A stretch of 64,000 nucleotides of DNA from Meiothermus sp. (GTDB lineage: Bacteria > Deinococcota > Deinococci > Deinococcales > Thermaceae), in the NCBI RefSeq assembly GCF_026004055.1, contig NZ_BPIJ01000002.1, positions 963,862 through 1,027,861 of the forward strand. Reading direction: 5' to 3'. Under the pieces are notes generated by a model. It was not told the DNA's origin, ran no database searches, and saw only the letters and a list, made by a program, of their open reading frames with translations. Both the position numbers and the translations under genes were made by a program. Positions 42,375 through 50,622 of this stretch are shown in pieces. Position 1 is the stretch's first letter; every line of letters begins with the position of its first letter.

Positions 42375-43109
42375 ATGAGCAACCTGAACACTGCCCAAGC
42401 GCGTCTGGCCGGGGCTCGGCGGGTCGCTGTGTTGACTGGGGCGGGCATCTCCAAGCCCTCCGGGATTCCCACCTTCCGCGACGCGGCGGGGTTGTGGAAG
42501 AACTTTGATGTTGAAGAATACGCCACCCCCAGCGCCTACGCCCGCAACCCCCAAAAGGTTTGGGAGTGGTACGCCTGGCGCTACCAGAACGTGATGCAGG
42601 CCCAGCCCAACCGGGCCCACACCTTGCTGGCCGAACTTGAAAAGCGGGTGGGGGAGGGCTTTTTGTTGGTAACGCAAAATGTGGATGGTCTGCATCGCCG
42701 GGCCGGTTCTACCCGCCTGCTCGAGCTACACGGGAATATTGCCAGGGGCCGTTGCGAGAGCTGTGGAGAGCGGTTCCCCCTCCCCGACCCGGCCCAGTTC
42801 GTTCCACCGCCCTACTGCCCCGGTTGTGGGGGTAGGGGCCGCCCGGATGTGGTCTGGTTTGGGGAGATGTTGCCGTCTGGGGCTTTCGAGCAAGCGGAAC
42901 GGGCCTTTGCCCAGGCCGAGGTGGCATTGGTGATTGGCACCAGCGCCGAGGTCGAGCCGGCGGCCAGTTTGGGTCGGCGGGCCGGCCTGACCGGAGCCTA
43001 TCTGATTGAAATTAACCCCGACCCTACCCCACTCTCGAGCTGGGCCGACTGCACCCTCAGGATGGGTGCGGTGGAGGGCATGGAAGCCCTGATGGCTGCG
43101 TCAGGCTGA
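42375..43109 (+). CDS. NAD-dependent protein deacylase, sirtuin family
   Basis: About 244 residues. VAVLTGAGISKPSGIPTFRDA (NAD site), LVTQNVDGLHRRAG, the catalytic His in LELHGN, and two Cys pairs (CESC, CPGC) for structural zinc are all present. It removes acyl groups from lysine using NAD. The usual Ala after GAGIS is replaced by Lys (ISKPSG), a small departure. The next gene on the opposite strand overlaps the last 9 bp. Confidence 0.94.
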   Translation: MSNLNTAQARLAGARRVAVLTGAGISKPSGIPTFRDAAGLWKNFDVEEYATPSAYARNPQKVWEWYAWRYQNVMQAQPNRAHTLLAELEKRVGEGFLLVTQNVDGLHRRAGSTRLLELHGNIARGRCESCGERFPLPDPAQFVPPPYCPGCGGRGRPDVVWFGEMLPSGAFEQAERAFAQAEVALVIGTSAEVEPAASLGRRAGLTGAYLIEINPDPTPLSSWADCTLRMGAVEGMEALMAASG

Positions 43110-43448
43110 ATCGCGCTCGCCGGGGTTGGTTTTACGGCACAGGCGAGACTGGTCGAAGAAGATAAAGCCGCCCAGGGCTGCGAGGCCCACCAGGGTAGCT
43201 ACGAGCAAAAAAGTCCTCAGACGAGAGAAATCGGCGCCCAGCCAGGCCACCCAGGCCTGGAGAGCTTGCGTGTTCCCGCTGGAGAGCAAGGCATACGCCC
43301 CATCAATGCGCTCTTTAAAGCCAGGGAAGACAAAATAGGAGCCAACCAGTGCGCCTGTGAGTAGTAGCAAAGCCGGCAGTATGGGCAGGGGCCGGGATGT
43401 AGGAAGTCGTTCCGTTCCAAAGTCCAGGGTATCGCTAATGAGGATCAC
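43101..43448 (-). CDS. small membrane protein
   Basis: A 115-residue protein with two hydrophobic segments (about 25-40 and 80-97). FPGFKERIDGAYALLSSGNTQALQAWVAWLG between them resembles the first extramembrane part of TVP38/DedA (VTT) proteins, but the VTT domain itself is absent, so this may be a truncated relative. Start GTG 43448. No function assigned. Confidence 0.55.
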   Translation of the reverse strand: MILISDTLDFGTERLPTSRPLPILPALLLLTGALVGSYFVFPGFKERIDGAYALLSSGNTQALQAWVAWLGADFSRLRTFLLVATLVGLAALGGFIFFDQSRLCRKTNPGERDSA

Positions 43449-43599
43449 CTTTGTTATCGGTCACACTTGGGTAAAAGTAGAAAGCCTTGAGCCCTGGCAG
43501 GGCGATTCCCACATATACCAGATACCGGCACCGTTGATCCGGCAAACCGCGATGTATCCCACGAAGACTTGGCCCAAAAGTGCATATCTTGATGTCACC

Positions 43600-44283
43600 A
43601 TGAGCCTGCGAGAACGAGTTTTCCCGCTCAAAACCCCTGAGGATGTGGATGCCTTTCTGGAGCGCCACGAACTGGCGGCCATTTTCAAGGCCAGCACCAC
43701 CGACAAGACCCTCGAGGCCATGCAGCATGTCCAGAAGTACCTGGAGGCCCGCCCGGACGTAGCCATTGGGATTATTCGTATTCCTGAAGACCGCCCGGCT
43801 TCCAACCATGTGGAGGCCCGCACCGGCATCCCGCACCAGAGCCCGCAGTTGATCCTCTTCCGCCAGGCCCGGCCCCTCTTCGACCTGGACAACTGGAAAA
43901 TTAATCCCGAGTACCTAGAGCCCCTGCTACTCCAGTCACTGCCGGTTCACATCGGCAAACCGGTACGCAATCCTGCTGTGGTGGGCTTGCAGGTGTATCG
44001 GCGTTTGCTGGATCGCTTTATTGCCGGGGAGCTCAGCGAGGAACGCTTCCAGTGGGGCTACCTGGATCAGCTCAAAAAAGAGGCTGGCTGGCGCTCAGAT
44101 GAAGATTTTGATCTACTTAACAGTCTATTTCCCAACCCCGACGGACGGGCCTTTACCCCCGGCAAGGTGGTCGCGCTCGAGTTCCAGGCCCAGCTCGCCG
44201 GCAAAGCCGAGCCCTTGTTGGAGCGGGCCAGGCGTTTACGGCACCAACTCGGTCTGGCTGAAAACCTCGAGCAGGAGTCGTAG
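43600..44283 (+). CDS. YtxJ-like thioredoxin-fold protein lacking the redox cysteine
   Basis: About 227 residues. Residues 10-105 match the YtxJ/bacilliredoxin C fold: LERHELAAIFKASTTDKTLEAM aligns with the usual FKHSTRCPIS segment, and EARTGIPHQSPQLILFR with the cis-Pro strand. The Cys is replaced by Asp or Thr (STTDKT), so thiol exchange is not expected. A further ~120-residue helical region (LQVYRRLLDRFIAG...) follows, absent from ordinary YtxJ. ATG 43600 is chosen; the reading frame upstream looks non-coding. A repeat element starts 35 bp after the stop. Confidence 0.65.
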   Translation: MSLRERVFPLKTPEDVDAFLERHELAAIFKASTTDKTLEAMQHVQKYLEARPDVAIGIIRIPEDRPASNHVEARTGIPHQSPQLILFRQARPLFDLDNWKINPEYLEPLLLQSLPVHIGKPVRNPAVVGLQVYRRLLDRFIAGELSEERFQWGYLDQLKKEAGWRSDEDFDLLNSLFPNPDGRAFTPGKVVALEFQAQLAGKAEPLLERARRLRHQLGLAENLEQES

Positions 44284-44317
44284 TGCTTGAGCTGTTCCCA
44301 CGAACACCCGGCCTTAC

Positions 44318-44568
44318 AGCGCTCTTCACAGACGTGGCCACCCACGAAAACGAGAAGGGACAAGCAGACGTGCCTCACCTCGGTGAGGCACGCTTGTCTG
44401 CGTTGCGTCTGGGCCAGGTTAGCCACGTTGTGGCTAACCTGGCAGACGCATGTTACGCACTGGGGCGTGGGCCACGGGTGCTTGGGTTTCGAGTTTCCCG
44501 GCGGCCACTGTTCTGTCCAGGACAAAAGATTCTAAGCCCCCGATGGCTCGATATTTGTGAAGAGCGCT
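44318..44568 (+). repeat. family-2 inverted-repeat element, uninterrupted copy
   Basis: 251 bp with perfect 13-bp ends AGCGCTCTTCACA and TGTGAAGAGCGCT. Reverse orientation to the copy at 25229. Internal stems built on GTGCCTCACC/GGTGAGGCAC and AGGTTAGCCAC/GTGGCTAACCT. No gene. Confidence 0.88.
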
Positions 44569-44571
44569 CTA

Positions 44572-44913
44572 AGTGGTCTGGTAACTAAATTTCCGAAGTT
44601 TTGTACCGCACACCGAATACATCGATGTAGAGATTCCATCCCACTTCGGCCCCCGAGATGGCCTAAAAACGCCCTCCCTACCGCGTAGGGAGGGTGGGGG
44701 AGGGTATCAGGCAAGGCCCCCAATCCGCTGGGTGAAGGGCCAGGTCAGCCACCCCACCTGGCCTCCCCTACGCAGTAGGGGAGGGAAGGGGCGAAGCGGG
44801 GTGGGGTGCTTTTTGCATGACCGTACAGGCAAGGCACCGAAGGCCCAGGTTTACGAGACACGGCGCGTTCTGAAGGCTAAACCCCATACTGCGTATTTTG
44901 TTACCAGACCACT
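44572..44913 (+). repeat. family-1 inverted-repeat element, full copy with perfect ends
   Basis: 342 bp with perfect 14-bp ends AGTGGTCTGGTAAC and GTTACCAGACCACT. Flanked by TA/AA. It begins 3 bp after the family-2 element. Confidence 0.92.
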
Positions 44914-44914
44914 A

Positions 44915-45110
44915 ATACCAGATTCGGTTAGTTCATCACCGAATGGTGACGAACTAACCCGACCGAAGTTATCCGCGTAGCGGAGGGCGATACCGCCCCT
45001 TGGAAGGGAGACGTTTTTTTCGCCGACCGTCAGGGAGGGGTGTGCTCTAGGATTCAAAAAGATAGCCTCTGGGTTTTTGGTTTTGAAGAGTATCTTTTTG
45101 AATCCGGTAT
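44915..45110 (+). repeat. family-3 inverted-repeat element, long copy
   Basis: 196 bp with ends ATACCAGATTC and GAATCCGGTAT (one mismatch). Compared with the 127-bp copy at 22651 it has about 70 extra internal bases (from about 44970). Directly abuts the family-1 element. Confidence 0.85.
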
Positions 45111-45111
45111 T

Positions 45112-45148
45112 AGTCCCCGATGGCTCGATATTTGTGAAGAACGCTCCA
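45112..45148 (+). repeat. family-2 end fragment
   Basis: GTCCCCGATGGCTCGATATT... to GAAGAACGCT: a one-mismatch copy of the family-2 right end (44535-44568). It closes the stack of elements. Confidence 0.75.
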
Positions 45149-45214
45149 CCATGTCGGGTATTTGCAGAAAAAACGATAGAGGCGGGGCGAAGCCAGGTTG
45201 TGTTTGTTGTATGG

Positions 45215-45236
45215 CTGTACCGGTGTAGGGGTACAG
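45215..45236 (-). terminator. stem-loop after the aldolase gene
   Basis: CTGTACC (45215-45221) pairs with GGTACAG (45230-45236). It lies 14 bp past the stop on the minus strand; no T-run follows, so this is a weak terminator call. Confidence 0.35.
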
Positions 45237-45249
45237 GCATCCCACTGCT

Positions 45250-46356
45250 CTAAGTCATGGGCACCTGGCGCAATAGACGCCCCTCGATGCGCTCGAGGAC
45301 GTCTTCCAGGCTACGTCCGGTGATGGTCAGGCCGTGGTTTTTGAGCCCTACCACGGCCCGGCTGGGGTCGGGGGCTTCGCGCACTTTCTCGGCTACCGCG
45401 CTGGCTAGCTCGTAGGTGCCGCAGGGGTAGTTGAACTGGGTGGAGGGGATGTTCTCCATCCAGGCGTGTACGTGGATAATAGCCCCCACCTGAGGGTGCT
45501 CGCGGTAGATCATCCAGTGTTCAATGGCGTCTACGCTCACCCGGCGGGGCTCCACGTGCGGCGGCACCAAGAGGCGCATGGCGTTTTCCAGAGGGTCGTA
45601 GTCGGTGACCATCAGGATGTCCCGTCCGATCTCGCGCAGGTTGGCTTTATCTACTCCGCTCGCAGACATCCAGAAGCGTTGCGCATCCTTGCGCACCGAG
45701 AGGTTGCCGTAGGAGAGCCCCCCAATGCCATAAAGGCGCTTGACGTGACGCAGGTCCTCGGGCGGCAGAATTTCCTCGATGGGGAAGGCCGCGGGGAGCA
45801 AGTCCCACTCGGCTAGGCGGCGGCCGGCGGCGCTCAGGCTTTCGGTCAGGGCGTCGCCCTGCCAGAGTTCGGGCTCGAGGTTGGGCTCGAAACGGTTGTT
45901 TACCACCAACACCGAGGAGGCGATGGGGTGGATGCGCTCGGCTACCCGCTCAACGAAGCGGGGGCCCTCGGGCTCGTGGTACTGGCCGAGCTCCAAGGTC
46001 AGGAAATACGCTCCCCGCCCCGGCACATAGACTACCAGCATGTTGGAGAGGGCCCGCACCAGGTAGCTATACAGTGCAGCGATGGGGTCTTGGGGCATCT
46101 GGGGCAGCTCGAGGAAGGAAATTACCATGGTTCCCTGGGCCTTGCGCCGGTAGGGGATAGGTTTGTCGGCCTGGATAAAGTTCAGCACTGCCCGAGGGGT
46201 CTCGGCGGCGGGCGTGGGCTGGTAGCCCTTGGTCTGCAAAACCTGAGGTAACGCCTGCGCAATGGGCTCGAGGCCCTTGGTGGGCTCGCCAAACAGGATG
46301 AAGCTGGGCGGGGTTTTCTCTAGAGCAAAACGGGCTTTGTTGCTGGACTGCACCAT
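45250..46356 (-). CDS. class II aldolase/adducin-family protein with extra N-terminal domain
   Basis: A 368-residue protein. The C-terminal half (about 190-365) is a class II aldolase/adducin domain: RLYGIGGLSYGNLSVR, ASGVDKANL, HVHAWM (zinc His-x-His) and KNHGLTITG (third His). The family includes L-fuculose- and L-rhamnulose-1-phosphate aldolases and RuBP-like epimerases. The N-terminal ~185 residues are an additional domain I cannot name. GGAGGG precedes the ATG. Substrate unknown. Confidence 0.75.
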   Translation of the reverse strand: MVQSSNKARFALEKTPPSFILFGEPTKGLEPIAQALPQVLQTKGYQPTPAAETPRAVLNFIQADKPIPYRRKAQGTMVISFLELPQMPQDPIAALYSYLVRALSNMLVVYVPGRGAYFLTLELGQYHEPEGPRFVERVAERIHPIASSVLVVNNRFEPNLEPELWQGDALTESLSAAGRRLAEWDLLPAAFPIEEILPPEDLRHVKRLYGIGGLSYGNLSVRKDAQRFWMSASGVDKANLREIGRDILMVTDYDPLENAMRLLVPPHVEPRRVSVDAIEHWMIYREHPQVGAIIHVHAWMENIPSTQFNYPCGTYELASAVAEKVREAPDPSRAVVGLKNHGLTITGRSLEDVLERIEGRLLRQVPMT

Positions 46357-46453
46357 AAAACCCTCCTGCGAAGCTCTACAGGATTCTACACCATAAGCCT
46401 GCTCGGGCTTCTAGAGCCGTTCTGGAGCCCAATTGTGCAAGGCTAAAACAGTT

Positions 46454-46624
46454 TTATCGCAGATGTTGGATTAGATGCAAAACCAGCCAACCCAGAAAAA
46501 ACACCGCCGAGAAGATCGAGATGGCATAGCGTACAGAGGCTTCGGTTGGTTTGTTTCGCATCTCGCAGTACGCCTTTTCGCTATGCTTCGGGTTTTGGCC
46601 GGGATTGGTAACGGGGTTGCTCAT
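46454..46624 (-). CDS. possible 56-residue single-helix membrane protein
   Basis: From ATG 46624 the product has a polar N-terminal half and one C-terminal membrane helix (ISIFSAVFFLGWLVLHLI). No Shine-Dalgarno. Small tail-anchored proteins look like this, but chance cannot be excluded. About 100 bp on either side holds nothing else I can name. Confidence 0.35.
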   Translation of the reverse strand: MSNPVTNPGQNPKHSEKAYCEMRNKPTEASVRYAISIFSAVFFLGWLVLHLIQHLR

Positions 46625-46756
46625 GCTCAGTACTAGGTACCCTTGGTTCGATTGCCCCTCATCTGGGGCCCCCGCGGGAAGCGTCGAGCTGCATGCCGAT
46701 GGAAAACGGGGTAGACGCCAAACCAACGCAAGAGGAGAAGCTTCCCATGAGGTACT

Positions 46757-47434
46757 TTAGTAGTAAAGGCCGGGGAAAGTCTGATTGCGGCCCGAGCTCT
46801 TGGCCTCGGCCTGAAAGTGGTTGGCGCGGGCTAGTACCTCCTGAGCGGTAGATTCGCCGTCGTGGCTAGCAAAGCCCAGGCTGATGGTCAATTTGAGCTC
46901 GGGATGTAGTTGGTTCCAGGGGTATTTGAGCACCGCTACCCGCAGCCGCTCGCAGACCCCGAAAGCCCGGTCGCCGGTGATGCCGCGCAAAATTAGACCA
47001 AAGGTCTCGGTGCCGATACGCCCGGCTACGTCCGAGGCCCGCAGGGCTTTGTGCACCAACTGGCCCACCCGGCGCAGCACCTCATCGCCGATAGCACCTC
47101 CGAAACGCTCCCGGATTTCCTGGAAGCCATCTAGTTCGAAGGTTGCTACCGAGAATACTCCTCCACTGGCAAACACTCGCTCGAGGGCTTGTTCAAAAGC
47201 GGCCTTGCCGGGCAGTCCGGTAAGGGGGTCGTCGTCCTTGGCGCTATGACCCTCCAGCAAGGAGCTACGGGCATTGAGTAGGCTTTGGTTGCGCTCTTCT
47301 AGCAAGCGCTGGGCTGCCTCGAGCGAGAGCTTAAGGGACTCCAGACTGCTGCTGGAGTGCAAAATTTGCTCGCGCATCTGCTCGAGCAGTTGTACGAGTT
47401 TCAAGTCTTCGTCGCGGAGCTTCTCGGTATGCAT
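46757..47434 (-). CDS. degenerate GGDEF-domain protein with coiled coil
   Basis: A 225-residue cytoplasmic protein. Residues about 8-65 form a coiled coil; DDPLTGLPGKAAFEQAL starts the GGDEF domain. The active-site loop reads RIGTETFGLIL in place of RxGGDEF, so diguanylate cyclase activity is unlikely. It may bind GTP or c-di-GMP, or act as a structural partner. A TATAAT on the minus strand (47444-47449) lies 9 nt before the ATG at 47434. Confidence 0.85.
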   Translation of the reverse strand: MHTEKLRDEDLKLVQLLEQMREQILHSSSSLESLKLSLEAAQRLLEERNQSLLNARSSLLEGHSAKDDDPLTGLPGKAAFEQALERVFASGGVFSVATFELDGFQEIRERFGGAIGDEVLRRVGQLVHKALRASDVAGRIGTETFGLILRGITGDRAFGVCERLRVAVLKYPWNQLHPELKLTISLGFASHDGESTAQEVLARANHFQAEAKSSGRNQTFPGLYY

Positions 47435-47614
47435 CTGCCGCGGATTATATGGGGTTTTGAGCCGGGGCCCTGTGAAATTTGACCATCACAGACCGTTGAG
47501 CATGTCCAAAATCCATCCACCGCTTGATGTATTGACAACCCAAGTTTTGCTTCGGGCGTAATGTGACCCTAGCCCCGTTCATCAGAGCTTTTCCAGGCAT
47601 AATCTTAATACGAG

Positions 47615-48661
47615 ATGAGTGCGCCCACCGAAGCCGCGGTACTGCAAGCCCTGAAAACCGTCAACGACCCCGAGCTACACAAGGACTTGGTGTCGTTGGG
47701 AATGGTTGAAAAAATTGTGGTGGAGGGGCCCAGGGTCGCCGTCAAGATCAACCTGACCACCCCGGCCTGTCCCCTTAAAGAGCAGATAGAAAGAGAAGTA
47801 CGCGCCGCCCTTGCCCAGATCGGCGCGGCCGAGATCGAAGTGCACTTTGGCGCCCAGGTACGCGCCCCCCAGAACCTGCCCCTGCCGGGGATTAAGCATG
47901 TGGTGGCTGTTGCTTCGGGCAAAGGGGGGGTGGGCAAAAGCACCGTTGCGGCCAACCTGGCCGTGGCCCTGGCCCAGGAAGGGGCCCGGGTGGGCTTGCT
48001 GGACGCCGATATCTACGGCCCCAGCCAGGCCCAGATGTTTGGCACCCAGGGCAGCAAGCTAACGGTGGACGAGCAAAAACGCATGGTGCCGCTGGAGCGC
48101 TACGGCATCAAGCTCATCAGCATGGCCAACATTGTACCGCCGGGTCAGGCCATGGTCTGGCGCGGCCCCATTTTGCACGGCACCATCAAGCAATTCCTCC
48201 AGGAAGTAGCCTGGGGCGACCTCGATTACCTGATCATCGACCTGCCCCCCGGCACGGGGGATGTGCAGCTCTCCTTATCCCAGCTCACCCGGCTTTCGGG
48301 TGGGCTGATCGTGACCACCCCTCAGGACGTCGCGCGCATAGATGCCGAGCGGGCGGTGGATATGTTCAAGCGGGTGCAGGTGAACATTCTGGGTGTGATC
48401 GAAAACATGTCTTATTTCGAACAAAACGGCCAGAGAACCCATATCTTTGGGCAGGGCGGGGGCCGCCAGATGGCCGAGCAGTACAAGACCGCCTTTCTGG
48501 GCGAGATTCCCATCGCGCTTTCGGTGCGCGAGGGGGGAGACACCGGAGTGCCGGTGGTAGTGGGTGCTCCTCAGTCGCCTGAAGCGGAGGCCTTCCGCCA
48601 AGCAGCACGTAACCTGGCCGGTCAGTTGTCGGTGCAGTCTTACCTGTTGCCGATGGCATAG
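47615..48661 (+). CDS. mrp: Mrp/NBP35-type iron-sulfur cluster carrier ATPase
   Basis: A 348-residue protein. An N-terminal DUF59/MIP18 domain (1-80) is fused to a deviant Walker P-loop ATPase with SGKGGVGKST (101-110), typical of ApbC/Mrp cluster carriers. LLDADIYGPSQ and DLPPGTGDVQLSL follow. The C-terminal ENMSYF is not followed by the CxxC pair seen in many homologues. CATAAT (47598-47603) lies 11 nt upstream of ATG. The next gene, 7 bp on, is a SufR-like regulator, so both concern Fe-S clusters. Confidence 0.93.
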   Translation: MSAPTEAAVLQALKTVNDPELHKDLVSLGMVEKIVVEGPRVAVKINLTTPACPLKEQIEREVRAALAQIGAAEIEVHFGAQVRAPQNLPLPGIKHVVAVASGKGGVGKSTVAANLAVALAQEGARVGLLDADIYGPSQAQMFGTQGSKLTVDEQKRMVPLERYGIKLISMANIVPPGQAMVWRGPILHGTIKQFLQEVAWGDLDYLIIDLPPGTGDVQLSLSQLTRLSGGLIVTTPQDVARIDAERAVDMFKRVQVNILGVIENMSYFEQNGQRTHIFGQGGGRQMAEQYKTAFLGEIPIALSVREGGDTGVPVVVGAPQSPEAEAFRQAARNLAGQLSVQSYLLPMA

Positions 48662-48668
48662 GGATTTT

Positions 48669-49295
48669 ATGGCCTTGGGAATGGGTGAAACCAAACTGCG
48701 CATCCTCGAGACCCTGCGCTCTCGGTCGAGTTGTGCGGGCGCTTTGGCCCAGACCTTGGGTATCTCCAAGGTGGCGGTGCACCGCCACCTAGAAGACCTC
48801 GAGCGCGAAGGCTTGGTGCGGGCCCGCCTGGAGAAAAACCAGGGTCGAGGCCGTCCCAAGCAGGTGTATCAGGCTGTGGACGAGCAGGCTCCCTATGTTC
48901 GCATGTGCGACGAGGTGCTCACCCACCTTAAGGAGCTATTTGGTGAAGGGTTGGTGCTGGAGGTACTAAACCAACGCAACAACAAGCTATTGCAGGAACT
49001 GGCTCCGCATTTGGAAGGCCTAAACCTGGAGCAAAAAATTTACCGCCTGGCCGAGTTTCTCACCGAGCGAGGCTACCAGGCCAGCTTCTACTTCGAAAAC
49101 GGGGCCTGGTATCTAGAGCAGGCCCGCTGCCCCAAACTGGCCCTCTCGATGGAGCACGGCGAGTTCTGCCAGACCGAGCTCGAGCTGTACAGGAGGCTCC
49201 TGGGTGTTCCGATAGTACGCGAAGAGCGCATCGCAGCCGGGGGCGATTGCTGCCGTTACCGCATCGATGCAACAGGGACTCCAAACGCAGGCTAA
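48669..49295 (+). CDS. SufR-like Fe-S sensing transcriptional regulator
   Basis: About 208 residues. An N-terminal winged HTH (TKLRILETLRSRSSCAGALAQTLGISKVAVHRHLEDLEREGLV) is followed by a helical middle part and a C-terminal Cys group: ARCPKL, EFCQTE, GGDCCRYRI. SufR regulators hold a 4Fe-4S cluster with such residues and repress the suf operon. It probably senses cluster supply and is co-transcribed with mrp (7 bp gap). An ATG at 48681 is an alternative start. Confidence 0.85.
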   Translation: MALGMGETKLRILETLRSRSSCAGALAQTLGISKVAVHRHLEDLEREGLVRARLEKNQGRGRPKQVYQAVDEQAPYVRMCDEVLTHLKELFGEGLVLEVLNQRNNKLLQELAPHLEGLNLEQKIYRLAEFLTERGYQASFYFENGAWYLEQARCPKLALSMEHGEFCQTELELYRRLLGVPIVREERIAAGGDCCRYRIDATGTPNAG

Positions 49296-49305
49296 AAGAA
49301 ACCTG

Positions 49306-49311
49306 TACAAT
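49306..49311 (+). promoter_or_regulatory. -10 box for leaderless glycerate kinase gene
   Basis: TACAAT overlaps an in-frame ATG at 49310 and lies 7 nt before the ATG at 49319. The latter is therefore the likely start. Confidence 0.45.
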
Positions 49312-49318
49312 GCCGGGG

Positions 49319-50569
49319 ATGCGCGAGCAGCTCATCGCTAGCTTCCAGCACGCCCTGGCCCAAACCCACCCAGCCCGTCTCACCGCCCAACACCTACCCG
49401 AAGAAGCCCCGGCGCTCATGGTGGCGGTGGGCAAAGCCGCCATGAGCATGCTCGAGGCCGCCCTAGAGCGATTCCCGCAGGTGCCTTTTATAGCGGTGCC
49501 CAAAGCCGAGGCGGAACGAGCTTGGCCCCGTTTTTCCAATGGGCTCATTCTGCCCGCCAGCCACCCGGTGCCCGATGAGCAGAGCGTGCAGGCCGGGCAG
49601 GCCATCTTGCAAGCGGTCTCGAGGCTACAGCCGGACGATTTACTGCTCCTGCTGGTCTCGGGGGGTGGCAGTGCCTTGATGTGTGCGCCGTGGGGCATAG
49701 ACCTGCCTACTAAGCAAGCCCTGACCCAGGCCCTGCTGCGTTCCGGGGCCGATATTCAGGAGATGAACGCGGTGCGCAAACACGTTTCGGCCCTCAAGGG
49801 CGGGCGGCTGGCCGCCGCGACCCCGGCCCGCATTCTGGCGCTGTACCTGTCCGACGTGCCGGGCGACGACCTATCGGTGATCGCCTCGGGGCCTACTGTG
49901 CCGGACGAGAGCACCTTTGCCGATGCCCTGGAGGTGCTGGACAAGTACGGTCTGGACTTCCCCCAGGTGCGCGTCCACCTGAGCCGAGGGGTACAGGGTG
50001 CCCTGCCCGAGTCGCCTAAGCCGGGAGATTCCCTTTTTGCGCGGGTCGAAAACCGCCTGATTGGCAGTAACCAGGGGCTGCTCGAGTCCGCCCAAAACTA
50101 CTGGCGGGCCCAGGGCTATCCGGCGGTCATTCTCTCCGACCGCTTCCAGGGCGAGGCCCGCGAGCTGGCCCGCTTTCATGCCAGCCTTGTGCAGAGCATC
50201 CGCGCTCATGGGCAGCCCTTCTCGGCGCCCGTCGTTTTGCTCTCGGGGGGCGAGGCCAGCGTCACGGTGCGCGGCCCGGGAAAGGGGGGGCGCAACCAGG
50301 AGTTTCTGGCCTGGCTGGGCTTTTATCTGGGCCGGGAGGGGCTCTGGGCCTTAGCTGCCGACTCCGACGGGATTGACGGCAATACCCTCGCCGCGGGCGC
50401 TATCTGGCAGCCGGACACCTGGCAAAGGGCAAAGGAGCAGGGGCTCGAGCTCAAAGCCTTTTTGGGGCAGAACGACTCGCACGGCTTTTTTGCCGCTATG
50501 GGTGACCTGCTCGTTACAGGTGAAACCGCCAACAACCTCAACGATTTCCGGGTGCTGGTGGAAGGCTAG
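49319..50569 (+). CDS. glycerate 2-kinase, MOFRL/GckA family
   Basis: About 416 residues. N-terminal GckA domain with VAVGKAAMSM and LVSGGGSALMCAP, and the linker NAVRKHVSALKGGRLA; the C-terminal MOFRL domain has VLLSGGEASVTVRGPGKGGRNQEFL and AADSDGIDGNTLAAGA. It phosphorylates D-glycerate to 2-phosphoglycerate, feeding lower glycolysis. Two in-frame ATGs compete (49310, 49319). Confidence 0.94.
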   Translation: MREQLIASFQHALAQTHPARLTAQHLPEEAPALMVAVGKAAMSMLEAALERFPQVPFIAVPKAEAERAWPRFSNGLILPASHPVPDEQSVQAGQAILQAVSRLQPDDLLLLLVSGGGSALMCAPWGIDLPTKQALTQALLRSGADIQEMNAVRKHVSALKGGRLAAATPARILALYLSDVPGDDLSVIASGPTVPDESTFADALEVLDKYGLDFPQVRVHLSRGVQGALPESPKPGDSLFARVENRLIGSNQGLLESAQNYWRAQGYPAVILSDRFQGEARELARFHASLVQSIRAHGQPFSAPVVLLSGGEASVTVRGPGKGGRNQEFLAWLGFYLGREGLWALAADSDGIDGNTLAAGAIWQPDTWQRAKEQGLELKAFLGQNDSHGFFAAMGDLLVTGETANNLNDFRVLVEG

Positions 50570-50622
50570 AGCCGAGATAGGTAAACGTATTTGTTCGTTC
50601 TTAGCGGCAATTCACCTACATT

